A stretch of 64,000 nucleotides of DNA, taken from assembly GCF_030209755.1 (NCBI RefSeq), contig NZ_JARVRH010000031.1, positions 1-64,000 of the forward strand, given 5' to 3'. How positions within the stretch are numbered: the first letter of the stretch is position 1; every line of letters starts with the position of its first letter. Made by a program: the position numbers and the translations under genes. This DNA comes from Arthrobacter sp. efr-133-TYG-118 (GTDB lineage Bacteria; Actinomycetota; Actinomycetes; Actinomycetales; Micrococcaceae). Below the pieces are notes generated by a model that had not been told where the DNA came from, ran no database searches, and was given only the letters and a program-made list of their open reading frames with translations. Below, piece after piece: positions 51,382-60,357 of the stretch.

Positions 51382-53118
51382 TCAGCGCGGAATGATCGGC
51401 AGGATCAGTCGAGACGGATGCACGGAATCATGGAACACGGTCTGAGCGGCCACCGCTGTCTCGGCACTTTCTGTGATTCGCTTCCCCGTATTCGGGTTGA
51501 GCTCGAAGGTCGGATAGATGCTCGAGGACAGGTCGAGCCGGAGGCGGTGGCCGGCCCCGAGGAGCACGCTCGTCGCCACGAGATCGATCTCGTATCGATA
51601 CGCCGCTCCTGGAACGCTGGGGATACCGTCGTGGCTGGTTCGAACAATGCCTTGGCACAGCAGAACCGTCGTGCCGTCCTCGAAGACCTCGACGAGTGAG
51701 GCGGTGAAATCCGTGCTCGGTGCATCACTGGCAGCCCAAAGCTCAACCGTGACCGGTCCGGTGATCTCGACGGGACGGTCAAACGGCTCCGTCTCGTAGA
51801 CGAGCACGTCCTCGCGTTCGGGCAGCGCGTCGAGGTCGACGGCGTCGCCGTAGACTGCCCCTTGGGCGATCGGTCCCGGGGCGGGATGAGCCGGGTCGTA
51901 TGTGAAATAGTCCGGGTCTTCTACTCTCGGCGCGTCCGGAGTCAGGCGCCCCTCCGCACGGAGGTAGTACGGCGTCCAGACCGTGCGGGCGAGGGGCCAT
52001 TCTTTCTCTTCACGCCAGGTGTTCTCGCCCATGACATAGAGGTGCACGGGCGGTTCCTGCTCGTAGTCCGGGAGTTCTCCCTTCAGGTAGTGCGAGAAGA
52101 ACCGCATGGTCGGTCCTTCCGGGCTGAAATCGAAGAAGGTGCCAGCGTTAGCTCCCGGATCGGGACGCAGCTGCATGGTGCTGTGATTCCAAGGACCGAC
52201 TACCAGCCGCTGCTGGCGCTGGACGCCTGCGTCGGCGAAATGGGTCAGGGTGGAGAACGCATCCAAGTTTCCCTTGGTGAAGTAGTCATGCCACCCGGCG
52301 ATGTGCAGCACGGGCAGCGCGATGTTCGCCGCGTGCGCGGAGGCGCTGATCCTTTGCCAATAGCTGTCTCGCGCGTCGCTGTGCCCGCACCACTCGCGGA
52401 ACCAGGCAGCGAACTCACGGAACTCAGGAATGTCGCGCAAGGGTCGGTGGTCAATCAGCGCCCGCGCGGCTTCCGGCTGCATTGCGAAGAGCTTCGCGCG
52501 CATTTCGGAATCACCGAGTCCGCCAGCTTCCATCATCCTTTCCCCCTCGGCGAAAACGGGGATCGGCGGGGTAGCCCCTCGCGACTCGGCTTCGTAAACA
52601 GTCATTTGCGCATTCCAGATGGTGGCCAGACCGACCGCCAGGATGCCTGGAGAGTGGTAGAAGCCTCCGTGCGCGACGTCCCAGGGAGCCACCGTCGGTG
52701 CGATGCACACGAGGTGGGGCGGACCCGCGATGGCGGCGAGCCATTGGGTGATACCGGCGAATGAGGTACCGTACATCCCCACTCTGCCGTTCGACCATGA
52801 CTCGGCGGCCGCCCATTCGACGGTATCGTAGCCATCCTCGACATCGGACTGGAGCGGATTGAACACGCCCTCGGAACCGTAGCGACCGCGAGTGCTCTGA
52901 ACGACGACTGCGTAACCCTGGCCCGCGATCAGGCGAGCGAACATACTCATGGTCCCGTCGTGCGGGCTGTACGGATACCGATGGACAAGGGTGGGATATG
53001 TCCCGCCGCCTTCTGGATAAAAGATGTCAGTTCGGAGTCTGACTCCGTCGCGCATGGAGACCATCACATCGCTCTGTTCGATGATTCCGTCTAAGGCGGG
53101 CGCCTCTGCTGCAATCAC
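51382..53118 (-). CDS. CocE/NonD-family hydrolase (X-Pro dipeptidyl-peptidase-like esterase)
   Basis: 578 aa from GTG at 53118 with GAGGAGG just upstream. Alpha/beta-hydrolase core with nucleophile S119 in GMYGTSFAGITQW, lid helices (about 150-270), His in VVGPWNHSTM, then a C-terminal jelly roll (FDRPVEITGPVTVELWAAS; LDLSSSIYPTFELNPNTG). The family hydrolyses bulky esters such as cocaine or glutaryl compounds, and some are peptidases. Context favours an acyl-esterase acting on acylated glycosides or the aglycone. Divergent from 53292. Confidence 0.88.
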   Translation of the reverse strand: MIAAEAPALDGIIEQSDVMVSMRDGVRLRTDIFYPEGGGTYPTLVHRYPYSPHDGTMSMFARLIAGQGYAVVVQSTRGRYGSEGVFNPLQSDVEDGYDTVEWAAAESWSNGRVGMYGTSFAGITQWLAAIAGPPHLVCIAPTVAPWDVAHGGFYHSPGILAVGLATIWNAQMTVYEAESRGATPPIPVFAEGERMMEAGGLGDSEMRAKLFAMQPEAARALIDHRPLRDIPEFREFAAWFREWCGHSDARDSYWQRISASAHAANIALPVLHIAGWHDYFTKGNLDAFSTLTHFADAGVQRQQRLVVGPWNHSTMQLRPDPGANAGTFFDFSPEGPTMRFFSHYLKGELPDYEQEPPVHLYVMGENTWREEKEWPLARTVWTPYYLRAEGRLTPDAPRVEDPDYFTYDPAHPAPGPIAQGAVYGDAVDLDALPEREDVLVYETEPFDRPVEITGPVTVELWAASDAPSTDFTASLVEVFEDGTTVLLCQGIVRTSHDGIPSVPGAAYRYEIDLVATSVLLGAGHRLRLDLSSSIYPTFELNPNTGKRITESAETAVAAQTVFHDSVHPSRLILPIIPR

Positions 53119-53162
53119 TTGTTCCTCCTCACACAGCACCCCCTCGTGGCGCGCTGGCTAGA

Positions 53163-53179
53163 CGCTAGCAAATTTCGCG
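53163..53179. promoter_or_regulatory. CGCTAGCAAATTTCGCG motif
   Basis: 16 of 17 bases match 62049-62065. It lies 45 bp upstream of the CocE-type start in the divergent promoter region. A degenerate second arm (CGGCGGAAGTTTC) follows. Confidence 0.6.
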
Positions 53180-53291
53180 CCACGGCGGAAGTTTCAAGAT
53201 GCCTTCATTAATCGAAATTGCCATCGCAAGTGTATTTTCGATATGATCTGGAAACCTTGCGATGCAGCTCGGTGTTGAGAATGGAGAAGTC

Positions 53292-54293
53292 ATGGCCCAG
53301 AATCCTTCCTACCCGCCGGCGCAACTCCCGGCGCGAGAACTCCCGACGCCCTCCACAGTGAGCCCGCAGGCGCAGGCGATCCTGAACATGCTGTCCAAGA
53401 GGCCGGAGATGCCCTCGTTCAATCCGGGAAACCTCGACGCATGGCGGGCTGTTCAGGCCAGCCGGCAGACACCGGAGGCGGCCTACGCGATAGCGCTGGC
53501 CACCACCGGTTCGGTGGACACGGGTGCAGCAACGGAAACACGCGAGATCGCCCTCTCGTATTCGACTGTCTACGTCGGAGTCCCTGAAGAGCTCTCCAGC
53601 GCGGACGGGCGGGTGTACTTCGCGATCCACGGCGGCGGGTTCACTGACGGGGGCGGCCTCGCCGCGAGGCTCTCCGCAGGGCTGGTGGCCGGTTCGCACG
53701 GCATCACGACCTGGACGATCGATTACCGACTGCTTCCCGACCACCCGTTCCCTGCTGGGCTCGACGACTGCGTCGAAGCGTACCGCCTGTTGCTCGAGAC
53801 GCACGATCCTGCTTCCATCATCATCGGCGGCCAGTCCGCGGGAGGTAATCTCGCCGCGTCGGTGCTGTTGCGCGCCCAGATGGAGGGCCTCCCCCTCCCC
53901 GCCGGCCTGGTCCTCAACTGCCCTGGTGTTGACCTCACGATGTCTGGTGACAGCCTCAGCGTGAACGATTTCGGAAACGGCTCGGACTTCTCCGGAGCGC
54001 TCGCCCTCTATGCCGGCAGCGCGGACCCTAGCGATCCGCTGCTTTCGCCCCTATATGGTGAGTTCGCCGCGGACTGGCCGCCCACGCTGCTCGTGACCGG
54101 AACGCGCGATTTCCTGCTCTCCGACACCGTACGGATGCACCGGGCGCTCCTGGATGCGGGTGTCGACGCCGAGTTGCACGTGTTCGAAGCAGCCGTGCAC
54201 GGCATCTTTGCCGGTCAGGCGCCAGAAGACCACGCGGTCGTCGCCCAGGTTCGACGCTTCTTCGACAGGGCTTTCACCGGAAGGCGGAGATGA
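53292..54293 (+). CDS. HSL-type alpha/beta hydrolase (esterase)
   Basis: 333 aa from ATG 53292 after GGAGAAG. HGGG at 113-116, nucleophile S182 in GGQSAGGN, Asp in VTGTRDFLLSDT and His in AAVHGIF. A close paralogue of 32293 and 59304 (DYRLLPDHPFPAGLDDC). It likely acts on the same class of ester as its neighbours. A small conserved-looking gene follows at 54295. Confidence 0.9.
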   Translation: MAQNPSYPPAQLPARELPTPSTVSPQAQAILNMLSKRPEMPSFNPGNLDAWRAVQASRQTPEAAYAIALATTGSVDTGAATETREIALSYSTVYVGVPEELSSADGRVYFAIHGGGFTDGGGLAARLSAGLVAGSHGITTWTIDYRLLPDHPFPAGLDDCVEAYRLLLETHDPASIIIGGQSAGGNLAASVLLRAQMEGLPLPAGLVLNCPGVDLTMSGDSLSVNDFGNGSDFSGALALYAGSADPSDPLLSPLYGEFAADWPPTLLVTGTRDFLLSDTVRMHRALLDAGVDAELHVFEAAVHGIFAGQAPEDHAVVAQVRRFFDRAFTGRRR

Positions 54294-54294
54294 T

Positions 54295-54768
54295 ATGTCT
54301 GCGTCGGATTTCCCGTGGCAACCAGTTGATGACTGGGTTGAACTCACCGGCCGATACGTCCAGATATACGAACGCAACAAGGTTGTAGATGTCGGGCGGG
54401 TCGAAGCAGCAATGCCGGACGGATCAATCCTCTGGCTGGCTCTCGACGGCGTGGCTTCGCGGCGACTTGTCATCAATCAGCCGGGAACTTACGCGAGGCT
54501 CCTTTCGTCCGAACCACGAGGTCCCGCCGAGGCGACCATGCCCTGTCCACCCCATTCATGGCCTGTCGGGAGCGAGTCAAGCCTCGTGGCCGCACACGTC
54601 TACCGCAAAATAGATGACCAGCAGCGATCCACCACTTCCTTCGACCGCTCAAGCACTAACGGGCAAATAAGCCTGACGTCATCATTTTCTTATCGCCAAC
54701 CAATACGGACTACTCCAAGAGGAAGCAAGCATGCAAGCGAATCAGATTATCGCGGACTTCCGCGTTAA
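54295..54768 (+). CDS. Small hypothetical protein following the esterase
   Basis: ATG at 54295, one base after the esterase stop, so coupled. The first ~70 residues look like a real domain (WQPVDDWVELTGRYVQIYER, VGRVEAAMPDGSILWLALDG). Codons after ~54500 look non-coding, and the frame ends at 54768, overlapping the next gene by 38 bp. The domain resembles the orphan at 3650 (W..V.L....V..G.V...DG..LW..L.G). Function unknown. The true end may have been lost by mutation. Confidence 0.5.
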   Translation: MSASDFPWQPVDDWVELTGRYVQIYERNKVVDVGRVEAAMPDGSILWLALDGVASRRLVINQPGTYARLLSSEPRGPAEATMPCPPHSWPVGSESSLVAAHVYRKIDDQQRSTTSFDRSSTNGQISLTSSFSYRQPIRTTPRGSKHASESDYRGLPR

Positions 54769-54952
54769 ATGCAGGACTGAGATGTACGAAAAGCTTGACG
54801 CTGCGGTTGCGGAAGCCTACTTCGAAGCAGTCGGGAACGGTACTCGTGGAGTTCTCGTCACTCGCCACGACTTCGATTGGTTTTCCGTCGCACTGTCCCA
54901 CGACGTGCCGTTCGGCCTCACCCGCGAACGTGACCACGCAAGACGAAACTGA
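54731..54952 (+). CDS. 73-aa hypothetical protein
   Basis: ATG at 54731 with AGAGGA eight bases upstream. The product MQANQIIADFRVKCRTEMYE..., with RGVLVTRHDFDWFSVALSHD and VPFGLTRERD, has a helical N-terminus and a compact beta C-terminus, and looks like a genuine small actinobacterial protein of unknown function. No partner is evident. Confidence 0.5.
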   Translation: MQANQIIADFRVKCRTEMYEKLDAAVAEAYFEAVGNGTRGVLVTRHDFDWFSVALSHDVPFGLTRERDHARRN

Positions 54953-55063
54953 TAGTACAAGGAACGCCGACGATCGTGCATGCCATTCCGGAACGAACAG
55001 TCGGCTCCGCCGCTCATGTAGTGAGGCAAGGCAGGTTGGGATTCAGTCAGCCGCCCAGCTACC

Positions 55064-55534
55064 TCATCCCTGCCCGCTGAGCCAAAGCATTTTCGCCATG
55101 ATGGCCCGCAGACCTTGTTCGAGGGCCTTGAGATCCTCCAGGTCGAGGAGCGCCAGAATGTCCGGGCTGAATTCCGGGCGGGCGGCCATAAGGCTGCGCA
55201 GCATTGCGCGCCCCTTGGGTGTGACATGCACTTTTCGAACCCTGCCGTCCTCGGGATCCAAGGATCGGACAAGCATGCCTTGCGCCGCAAGTCTGTCCAG
55301 CAGCCCGGACATAGATGCCAGGGAAACGTCGAATGACTCTGACAGGACGCGACCGTTCGTGCCGTCTTCAGTGGTTGCTATGACCATGAGTACTTTCATT
55401 TGCTGGATGGTCAGTTCGATCGAACGCAGCGGTCCCACGACTGAGGGGAGCGCCATGGTCTCGAAGGACGCGGAGATCTCCTCAAGGTGTTGTAGCAGGC
55501 GATCCCGCTCGAGCCGGTCTGTCTCCTTTGTCAT
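55064..55534 (-). CDS. MarR-family transcriptional regulator
   Basis: 156 aa from ATG 55534; a TTG at 55552 is an alternative. Winged helix: IELTIQQMKVLMVIATTEDG, ESFDVSLASMSGLLDRLAAQ, then the wing LDPEDGRVRKVHVTPKGRAM. Terminal dimerisation helices are present. Divergent from the monooxygenase gene at 55668 with a 133-bp gap, so it probably controls it in response to a phenolic or hydrophobic ligand. Confidence 0.9.
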   Translation of the reverse strand: MTKETDRLERDRLLQHLEEISASFETMALPSVVGPLRSIELTIQQMKVLMVIATTEDGTNGRVLSESFDVSLASMSGLLDRLAAQGMLVRSLDPEDGRVRKVHVTPKGRAMLRSLMAARPEFSPDILALLDLEDLKALEQGLRAIMAKMLWLSGQG

Positions 55535-55667
55535 TCCCCAACCGTATTCCAATTGTCAGACTTTTCTCAGATTAGATGCTTAGCTTGATCCTAACCTTCT
55601 AATGGTTGACTAACTATCGGCAGCCGGTTCGGGGCCAAGACGGATAAATCGAAGCGAGGAAAAGACC

Positions 55668-57479
55668 ATGACCACGATTCGCACGGAGTCAACGGCACTT
55701 GACGGTTTGGAAGGGGGAGAAGCGTATGTGGATGCGCTGCGGGCAAAGTACAAGGCAGAGCGGGACCGACGCATCCGCCCAGACGGATCTGCACAGTACC
55801 ACCGGGCGGCAGGGGAGTTCGGATACTATGCCGCCGATCCCTACACCCCCCGCACGGAGCGGGACCGGTTGACTGATTCGGTGGAAGTGCTGGTCATCGG
55901 AGGAGGTTTCGGAGGGCTGGTGTCAGGCGCGCGATTGCGCCAGGCGGGCTTTGAATCCATCCGGATGATGGACGAAGCGGGGGACTTTGGCGGGACTTGG
56001 TACTGGAATCGGTATCCGGGGATCCATTGTGACATCGAGTCCTACGTCTACATGCCCATGCTCGAAGAAGTGGGGTACATCCCGACGATGCGTTATGCAC
56101 CCGGCGAGGAGATTCGCCAACATGCTGTCGCCATCGCTAAGCGCTTTGATCTGTATCGAGACGCGGTCTTTCAGACGCGGGTGACGAGCCTCAAATGGGA
56201 CGAACCGGCAATGGAGTGGATCGTGGAAACGGACCGTGGTGACCGGATGCGAGCTCGCTATGTCATTGCATCCTCAGGGACCCTGACCCAGCCCAAGCTT
56301 CCTGGCATTCCCGGAATCGATTCGTTCCGCGGTCATACTTTCCACACCAGCAGGTGGGATTACGACTACACAGGCGGAAATCAGGAAGGGAACTTGCACA
56401 AGCTGGCGGACAAGAAGGTGGCCGTGATCGGCACGGGGGCGACGGGGGTACAGGTAATCCCGAAGGTCGCTGAGGATGCCGCGCACTTGTTGGTTTTCCA
56501 GCGGACGCCCTCCACTGTGGATCGCCGCGACAACCACCCCACTGAACCGGCGTGGGTTGAATCCCTGACGCCGGGGTGGCAGCAGGCGCGGATGGAGAAC
56601 TTTCTCGCGATGGTGTCCGGTGAACAAGCTAAGGAAGACTTGGTCCAGGATGGCTGGACCTCCACGGCGCGGTTGCAGCGCAAGATGATCACCGGAGCGT
56701 TCCACACCACATTGTCCGATGAGGAGCGCGAGCGACTCGACGAGATCATCGATTTCCAGAAGATGAACCAGATCCGGGCCAGGGTGGATCAGATAGTCAT
56801 TGACCCGAGCACCGCGGAACTCCTCAAACCCTGGTATCGCTATATGTGCAAGCGTCCTTGCTTCAGCGACAGTTACCTCCAAGCCTTCAACCGCTCCAAT
56901 GTCAGGCTCGTGGATACCGCCGACTTTGGCGGGATCACACGGATGACGGAAAACTCAATCGTCGTCGGTGACACGGAGTATGAGGTTGACTGCGTAATCT
57001 TTGCCACGGGATTCGAAGTTGGAGTGTCAGGAGCCGTTTCCGGAACGCTCCCCGTTAATGGGCGCAACGACCAGCCACTGTTGGAAGCATGGTCCCGGGG
57101 GCCAAGGACCCTGCACGGCTTTTTCAGCCACGGATTTCCAAACCTCTTCCATCTTGGATCCCTGCAGAATGCCAACTCAGTGAATTATGCACACATCCTG
57201 CAGGAGCAAGCAGCTCACATAGCGGCTGTCGTTGCCGGTGCTCGAGAAGCAGGAGCCAGCTATGTCGAGCCCTCCGCCGAAGCCGAAGCTCTCTGGGATC
57301 AGGTCATTCAGGAGAACGCCTTGGACAACTACGACTTCAAGGTCGAATGCACGCCGGGCTACTACAACCGGGAAGGCGCACCATCGCCCATGACCTCATA
57401 TGGTCCCGGACCTGTGGCCTTCCACAGGCTCCTGTCACAGTGGCGGGACGAAAGTTTGAGCGAAGTTCTGGTGCCCTGA
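55668..57479 (+). CDS. Baeyer-Villiger-type flavin monooxygenase
   Basis: 603 aa, size of class B (type I) BVMOs with an N-terminal extension. FAD motif GGGFGG at 78-83, BVMO fingerprint F220-x-G-xxx-H-xxx-W-D231 (FRGHTFHTSRWD), and NADPH motif GTGATG at 255-260 (KVAVIGTGATGVQ). SD GAGGAAAAG. Such enzymes insert oxygen next to a ketone, giving an ester or lactone, in line with the esterases nearby. A steroid- or terpenoid-like ketone aglycone is a reasonable but unproven substrate. Confidence 0.92.
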   Translation: MTTIRTESTALDGLEGGEAYVDALRAKYKAERDRRIRPDGSAQYHRAAGEFGYYAADPYTPRTERDRLTDSVEVLVIGGGFGGLVSGARLRQAGFESIRMMDEAGDFGGTWYWNRYPGIHCDIESYVYMPMLEEVGYIPTMRYAPGEEIRQHAVAIAKRFDLYRDAVFQTRVTSLKWDEPAMEWIVETDRGDRMRARYVIASSGTLTQPKLPGIPGIDSFRGHTFHTSRWDYDYTGGNQEGNLHKLADKKVAVIGTGATGVQVIPKVAEDAAHLLVFQRTPSTVDRRDNHPTEPAWVESLTPGWQQARMENFLAMVSGEQAKEDLVQDGWTSTARLQRKMITGAFHTTLSDEERERLDEIIDFQKMNQIRARVDQIVIDPSTAELLKPWYRYMCKRPCFSDSYLQAFNRSNVRLVDTADFGGITRMTENSIVVGDTEYEVDCVIFATGFEVGVSGAVSGTLPVNGRNDQPLLEAWSRGPRTLHGFFSHGFPNLFHLGSLQNANSVNYAHILQEQAAHIAAVVAGAREAGASYVEPSAEAEALWDQVIQENALDNYDFKVECTPGYYNREGAPSPMTSYGPGPVAFHRLLSQWRDESLSEVLVP

Positions 57480-57610
57480 GCCTGCTGAGTGAGGCGTTCC
57501 TGATGGCTGAATTGATTGGACCGGCGAAAGTCCCGCTACTGCGCGAATTTCATGTTATTGTTGGGCCATTCGCGATTTGCAGGCGCGCTCCACAGATCAA
57601 GGAGGATCTC

Positions 57611-58987
57611 ATGAAACCGTCCACACCCGATTCCTCGGATGGCAAACCGGTCTTCGACCTCGCCCCGCAGTACGTCGACGAAAATGTCCTGGGGCGCACG
57701 GCGGCGGCAGTGGCCGAGCGCGTGCCCGTCGAGACCACGAGCGCCCCCACGGTGCGGTCGCGCGTGAGCGGTCTCTACGTCTGGATGATCGTCATTGCCA
57801 CGTTCGGCGGCTTTGTGGCCCTCGTTGCTCCGATCGCAATTTCGCTCGCGATCCGCGTTCAGGCCCTGGAGCCGGCGCATGAGGAATATCTGGGATTCAT
57901 CGTCGGTATCGGAGCTGCAGTGCCTGTGCTCGCCGGTCCATTAGTTGGAATTTGGAGTGATCGGACGCGCTCGCGTTTCGGACGCCGGAACCCCTTCTTG
58001 ATCGGCGGAGCGGTTGTCGGCACGGTTTCGTTGTTCGTCATGGCGGCGGCCACGAACATCGTCGAACTCGGCATCGGATGGTGCCTGGCTCAGCTCGGTT
58101 GGGGAACCGTTTTGGTGATCCTGACTGTCGTCCAGGCAGACAAGCTCCCCGAGGAGCAGCGTGGGCGGGTGGCAGGACTCGTTGGTTTCACCCAGATGGT
58201 AGCGCCTGTGCTTGGCGCAGGAATTGCATCGACGCTCGTAGCAAATAGCTATCTCCTCTTCCTGGTCCCAGGGGCATTCGGTGTGGTCGGGATCCTGTTG
58301 TTCGTCTTGGTCGTGAAGGACCCCGATACGCGAGAACTCGCCGCTCCTTCCGGGAGGTTCGGCTCAGTGCTTCGCAAGTATTTGTACTCGCCTCGCAAGT
58401 ACAAAGATTTTTCCTGGAACTGGCTTGCGCGTCTGCTCTTCAACTTTGGCGTCACCTTCAATACGACCTTCACGCTCTTCTTCATCACGAGCCGAACCGG
58501 CGGCACCATTGCGGACTTCGCCCCATTTGTCGCGATTCTGGGCTTGGGCGGCGTGCTCGCGGCAGCCGTTGGTGCGCTGGGTGGAGGGTTCCTCTCCGAT
58601 CGACTCAAGCGGCGCCGTGTGTTCGTCCTCGCTGCCGGGGTGCTGTTCACCATCGGCGCGTTACTAATGGCTTTCAGCTCTGATCTGACAACGATCTTGG
58701 TTGGCACAATGATCACAAACGTGGGTCTTGGGGCGTTCTCGGCTGTCGATCAGGCACTGCTCCTCGACGTGCTGCCGGAGCGCGACACGGATGCCGGACG
58801 CTTCATGGGAATCAATGGATTCTCGACGAGCTTGGCGCAGGCAATTGCACCCGTGCTCGCACCAGCCATCCTTCTGATCGGCGTGACGGGTAGCGACAAG
58901 AACTACACCTTGCTCTACGTCATCGCGGCCGCGTTTACGCTAGTTGGCGGCGCCATCGTGGTCTTCAAGGTGAAAGGCACTCGCTAG
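57611..58987 (+). CDS. MFS sugar/glycoside permease, second copy
   Basis: 458 aa from ATG 57611 with AAGGAGG upstream. Twelve spans. Motifs LVGIWSDRTRSRFGRRNPF and GFLSDRLKRRRVFVL match those of the 26139 permease, as does AVDQALLLDVLPERDTDAGR versus PVDQALLVDVLPDPDAVGRD. Likely imports a related glycoside. The 131 bp after the BVMO gene contains a CGCGAATTTC variant of the operator motif at 57542-57551. Confidence 0.87.
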   Translation: MKPSTPDSSDGKPVFDLAPQYVDENVLGRTAAAVAERVPVETTSAPTVRSRVSGLYVWMIVIATFGGFVALVAPIAISLAIRVQALEPAHEEYLGFIVGIGAAVPVLAGPLVGIWSDRTRSRFGRRNPFLIGGAVVGTVSLFVMAAATNIVELGIGWCLAQLGWGTVLVILTVVQADKLPEEQRGRVAGLVGFTQMVAPVLGAGIASTLVANSYLLFLVPGAFGVVGILLFVLVVKDPDTRELAAPSGRFGSVLRKYLYSPRKYKDFSWNWLARLLFNFGVTFNTTFTLFFITSRTGGTIADFAPFVAILGLGGVLAAAVGALGGGFLSDRLKRRRVFVLAAGVLFTIGALLMAFSSDLTTILVGTMITNVGLGAFSAVDQALLLDVLPERDTDAGRFMGINGFSTSLAQAIAPVLAPAILLIGVTGSDKNYTLLYVIAAAFTLVGGAIVVFKVKGTR

Positions 58988-59210
58988 GCGCCGCGTGCGA
59001 CTAAGGCATTGCGATAAAGCACCGCGGGAGTGGGGAACATCTTGGAGTGCCTCGAGCACACGACCTCGAACGGATCTGGCGGACGGGCACGTTCGAATGG
59101 GACGACCCAGGGCTCAACGAGCGCCTGACGGTCTTTTCCAGGTCAGCCCGCGAACTCGCCGAGGATGATCGCGCCGAAGTAGTTCGTCCTGAAAGCCTCG
59201 ATTCAGGCAG

Positions 59211-59242
59211 GGAAGACCGTCGCCGATCGGCGACGGTCTTCC
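59211..59242. terminator. Perfect 32-bp palindromic hairpin
   Basis: GGAAGACCGTCGCCGA joined directly to its complement, between the convergent MFS and esterase genes. Likely bidirectional terminator. A short frame at 59047-59250 overlaps it and is not regarded as a gene. Confidence 0.82.
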
Positions 59243-59303
59243 GGTACTAGTCACGCTGCGAGGCGGTTGCGATACTCCAGGGCTCCGCGAGTCCGTTCCA
59301 TGA

Positions 59304-60314
59304 TCAAGCGCGCGCTGCCGCGGACCATGCGTCTTCGAGAAAACGGCGGACCTGAGCGACCTGCTCGCGATCCTCGGGGGCGCGGCCCATGAACATGCCG
59401 TGCGGTGCACCTTCCCAAACGTGGAGTTCAGCCCGGACGCCAGCGTGGAGCAGCTTGCGATGAAGTCGCACCGTGTCGGACAAAAGGAAGTCGCGAGTTC
59501 CAGCGGTGAGGATAGTCGGAGGGAAGTCGGACGAGTAGGTCCCGAAGAGTGGCGAGACGTACGGGTGGTCCAGCTCGTATCCGCCCGCATAGAAGCGGGC
59601 CATGTTCGTTAGCCCGCCTTGCGGAATAGTGAAGCCATTTGTCTGGTAGGTGTCGCCCGACTGGGTGAGGTCGGCCGGTGGCGAGATCAGGCCGACGGCG
59701 GCGGGCAGGGGGAGGCCCTCGTCGCGCGCGCGGAGAAGGAGCGCGGCCGTGAGGTTCGCGCCCCCCGACTGCCCGGCGATCGCGATCGATTCGGCACGGT
59801 GCTCGGTGAGGAGTTGACGGTAAACCGCCATGCAATCATCGAGCCCCGCCGGGAATGGATCGTCGGGAAGTTGCCGATAGTCCATTCCCCATGTGCGTAC
59901 GCCGTAGCAGCCGGCGACGAGCTCCGTGGAGCGGTGGGCTACCGGGCCCGCGCCGAACGTGAACCCGCCACCGTGAATGAAGAGAAGGACGCGATCATCG
60001 TCCGTCGCAGTGTTGTCCGGTGTCGCGACGAAGTATTTGGCGCCGCCTGCCTCTCGCGGTTCGACGGCCACGGCCACATCCGTAACCACGGAGGCGGTAG
60101 TCACGAGCGCAACTGCCTCGACGGTCTCCGGACTTTCATCCGCGGCGACCGCAACGAGGGCCCGCCAGCCCTCGACGTCTTCCGGCACGGGCTGAGGTTG
60201 CTTGGGAATCTGTTCCATCGCCAATAGCATTGCCTGCGCCTCGGCGCTGATCGTCGTCGGAATCGGAATGGGCGCAGGAAGAGCACCTGGGGACCTGGTT
60301 TGCGAATTAGTCAT
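59304..60314 (-). CDS. HSL-type alpha/beta hydrolase (esterase)
   Basis: 336 aa. HGGG at 114-117, nucleophile S183 in AGQSGGANL, Asp in TAGTRDFLLSDT and His in GAPHGMF. Third member of the close paralogue group with 32293 and 53292 (DYRQLPDDPFPAGLDDC). GGAGAATCTCAC precedes the ATG. It follows GH43 on the same strand after 43 bp, so the two are probably one operon and may act on an acylated xylo- or arabinoside. Confidence 0.9.
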   Translation of the reverse strand: MTNSQTRSPGALPAPIPIPTTISAEAQAMLLAMEQIPKQPQPVPEDVEGWRALVAVAADESPETVEAVALVTTASVVTDVAVAVEPREAGGAKYFVATPDNTATDDDRVLLFIHGGGFTFGAGPVAHRSTELVAGCYGVRTWGMDYRQLPDDPFPAGLDDCMAVYRQLLTEHRAESIAIAGQSGGANLTAALLLRARDEGLPLPAAVGLISPPADLTQSGDTYQTNGFTIPQGGLTNMARFYAGGYELDHPYVSPLFGTYSSDFPPTILTAGTRDFLLSDTVRLHRKLLHAGVRAELHVWEGAPHGMFMGRAPEDREQVAQVRRFLEDAWSAAARA

Positions 60315-60357
60315 GTGAGATTCTCCGTTCTGGGTGGGGGTTCAAGGCGGCGGCGGG

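Noticed and set aside
59047..59250. 67-codon frame after the MFS gene
   Set aside because: Weak GTG start, product without recognisable features, and it runs through the perfect terminator hairpin.
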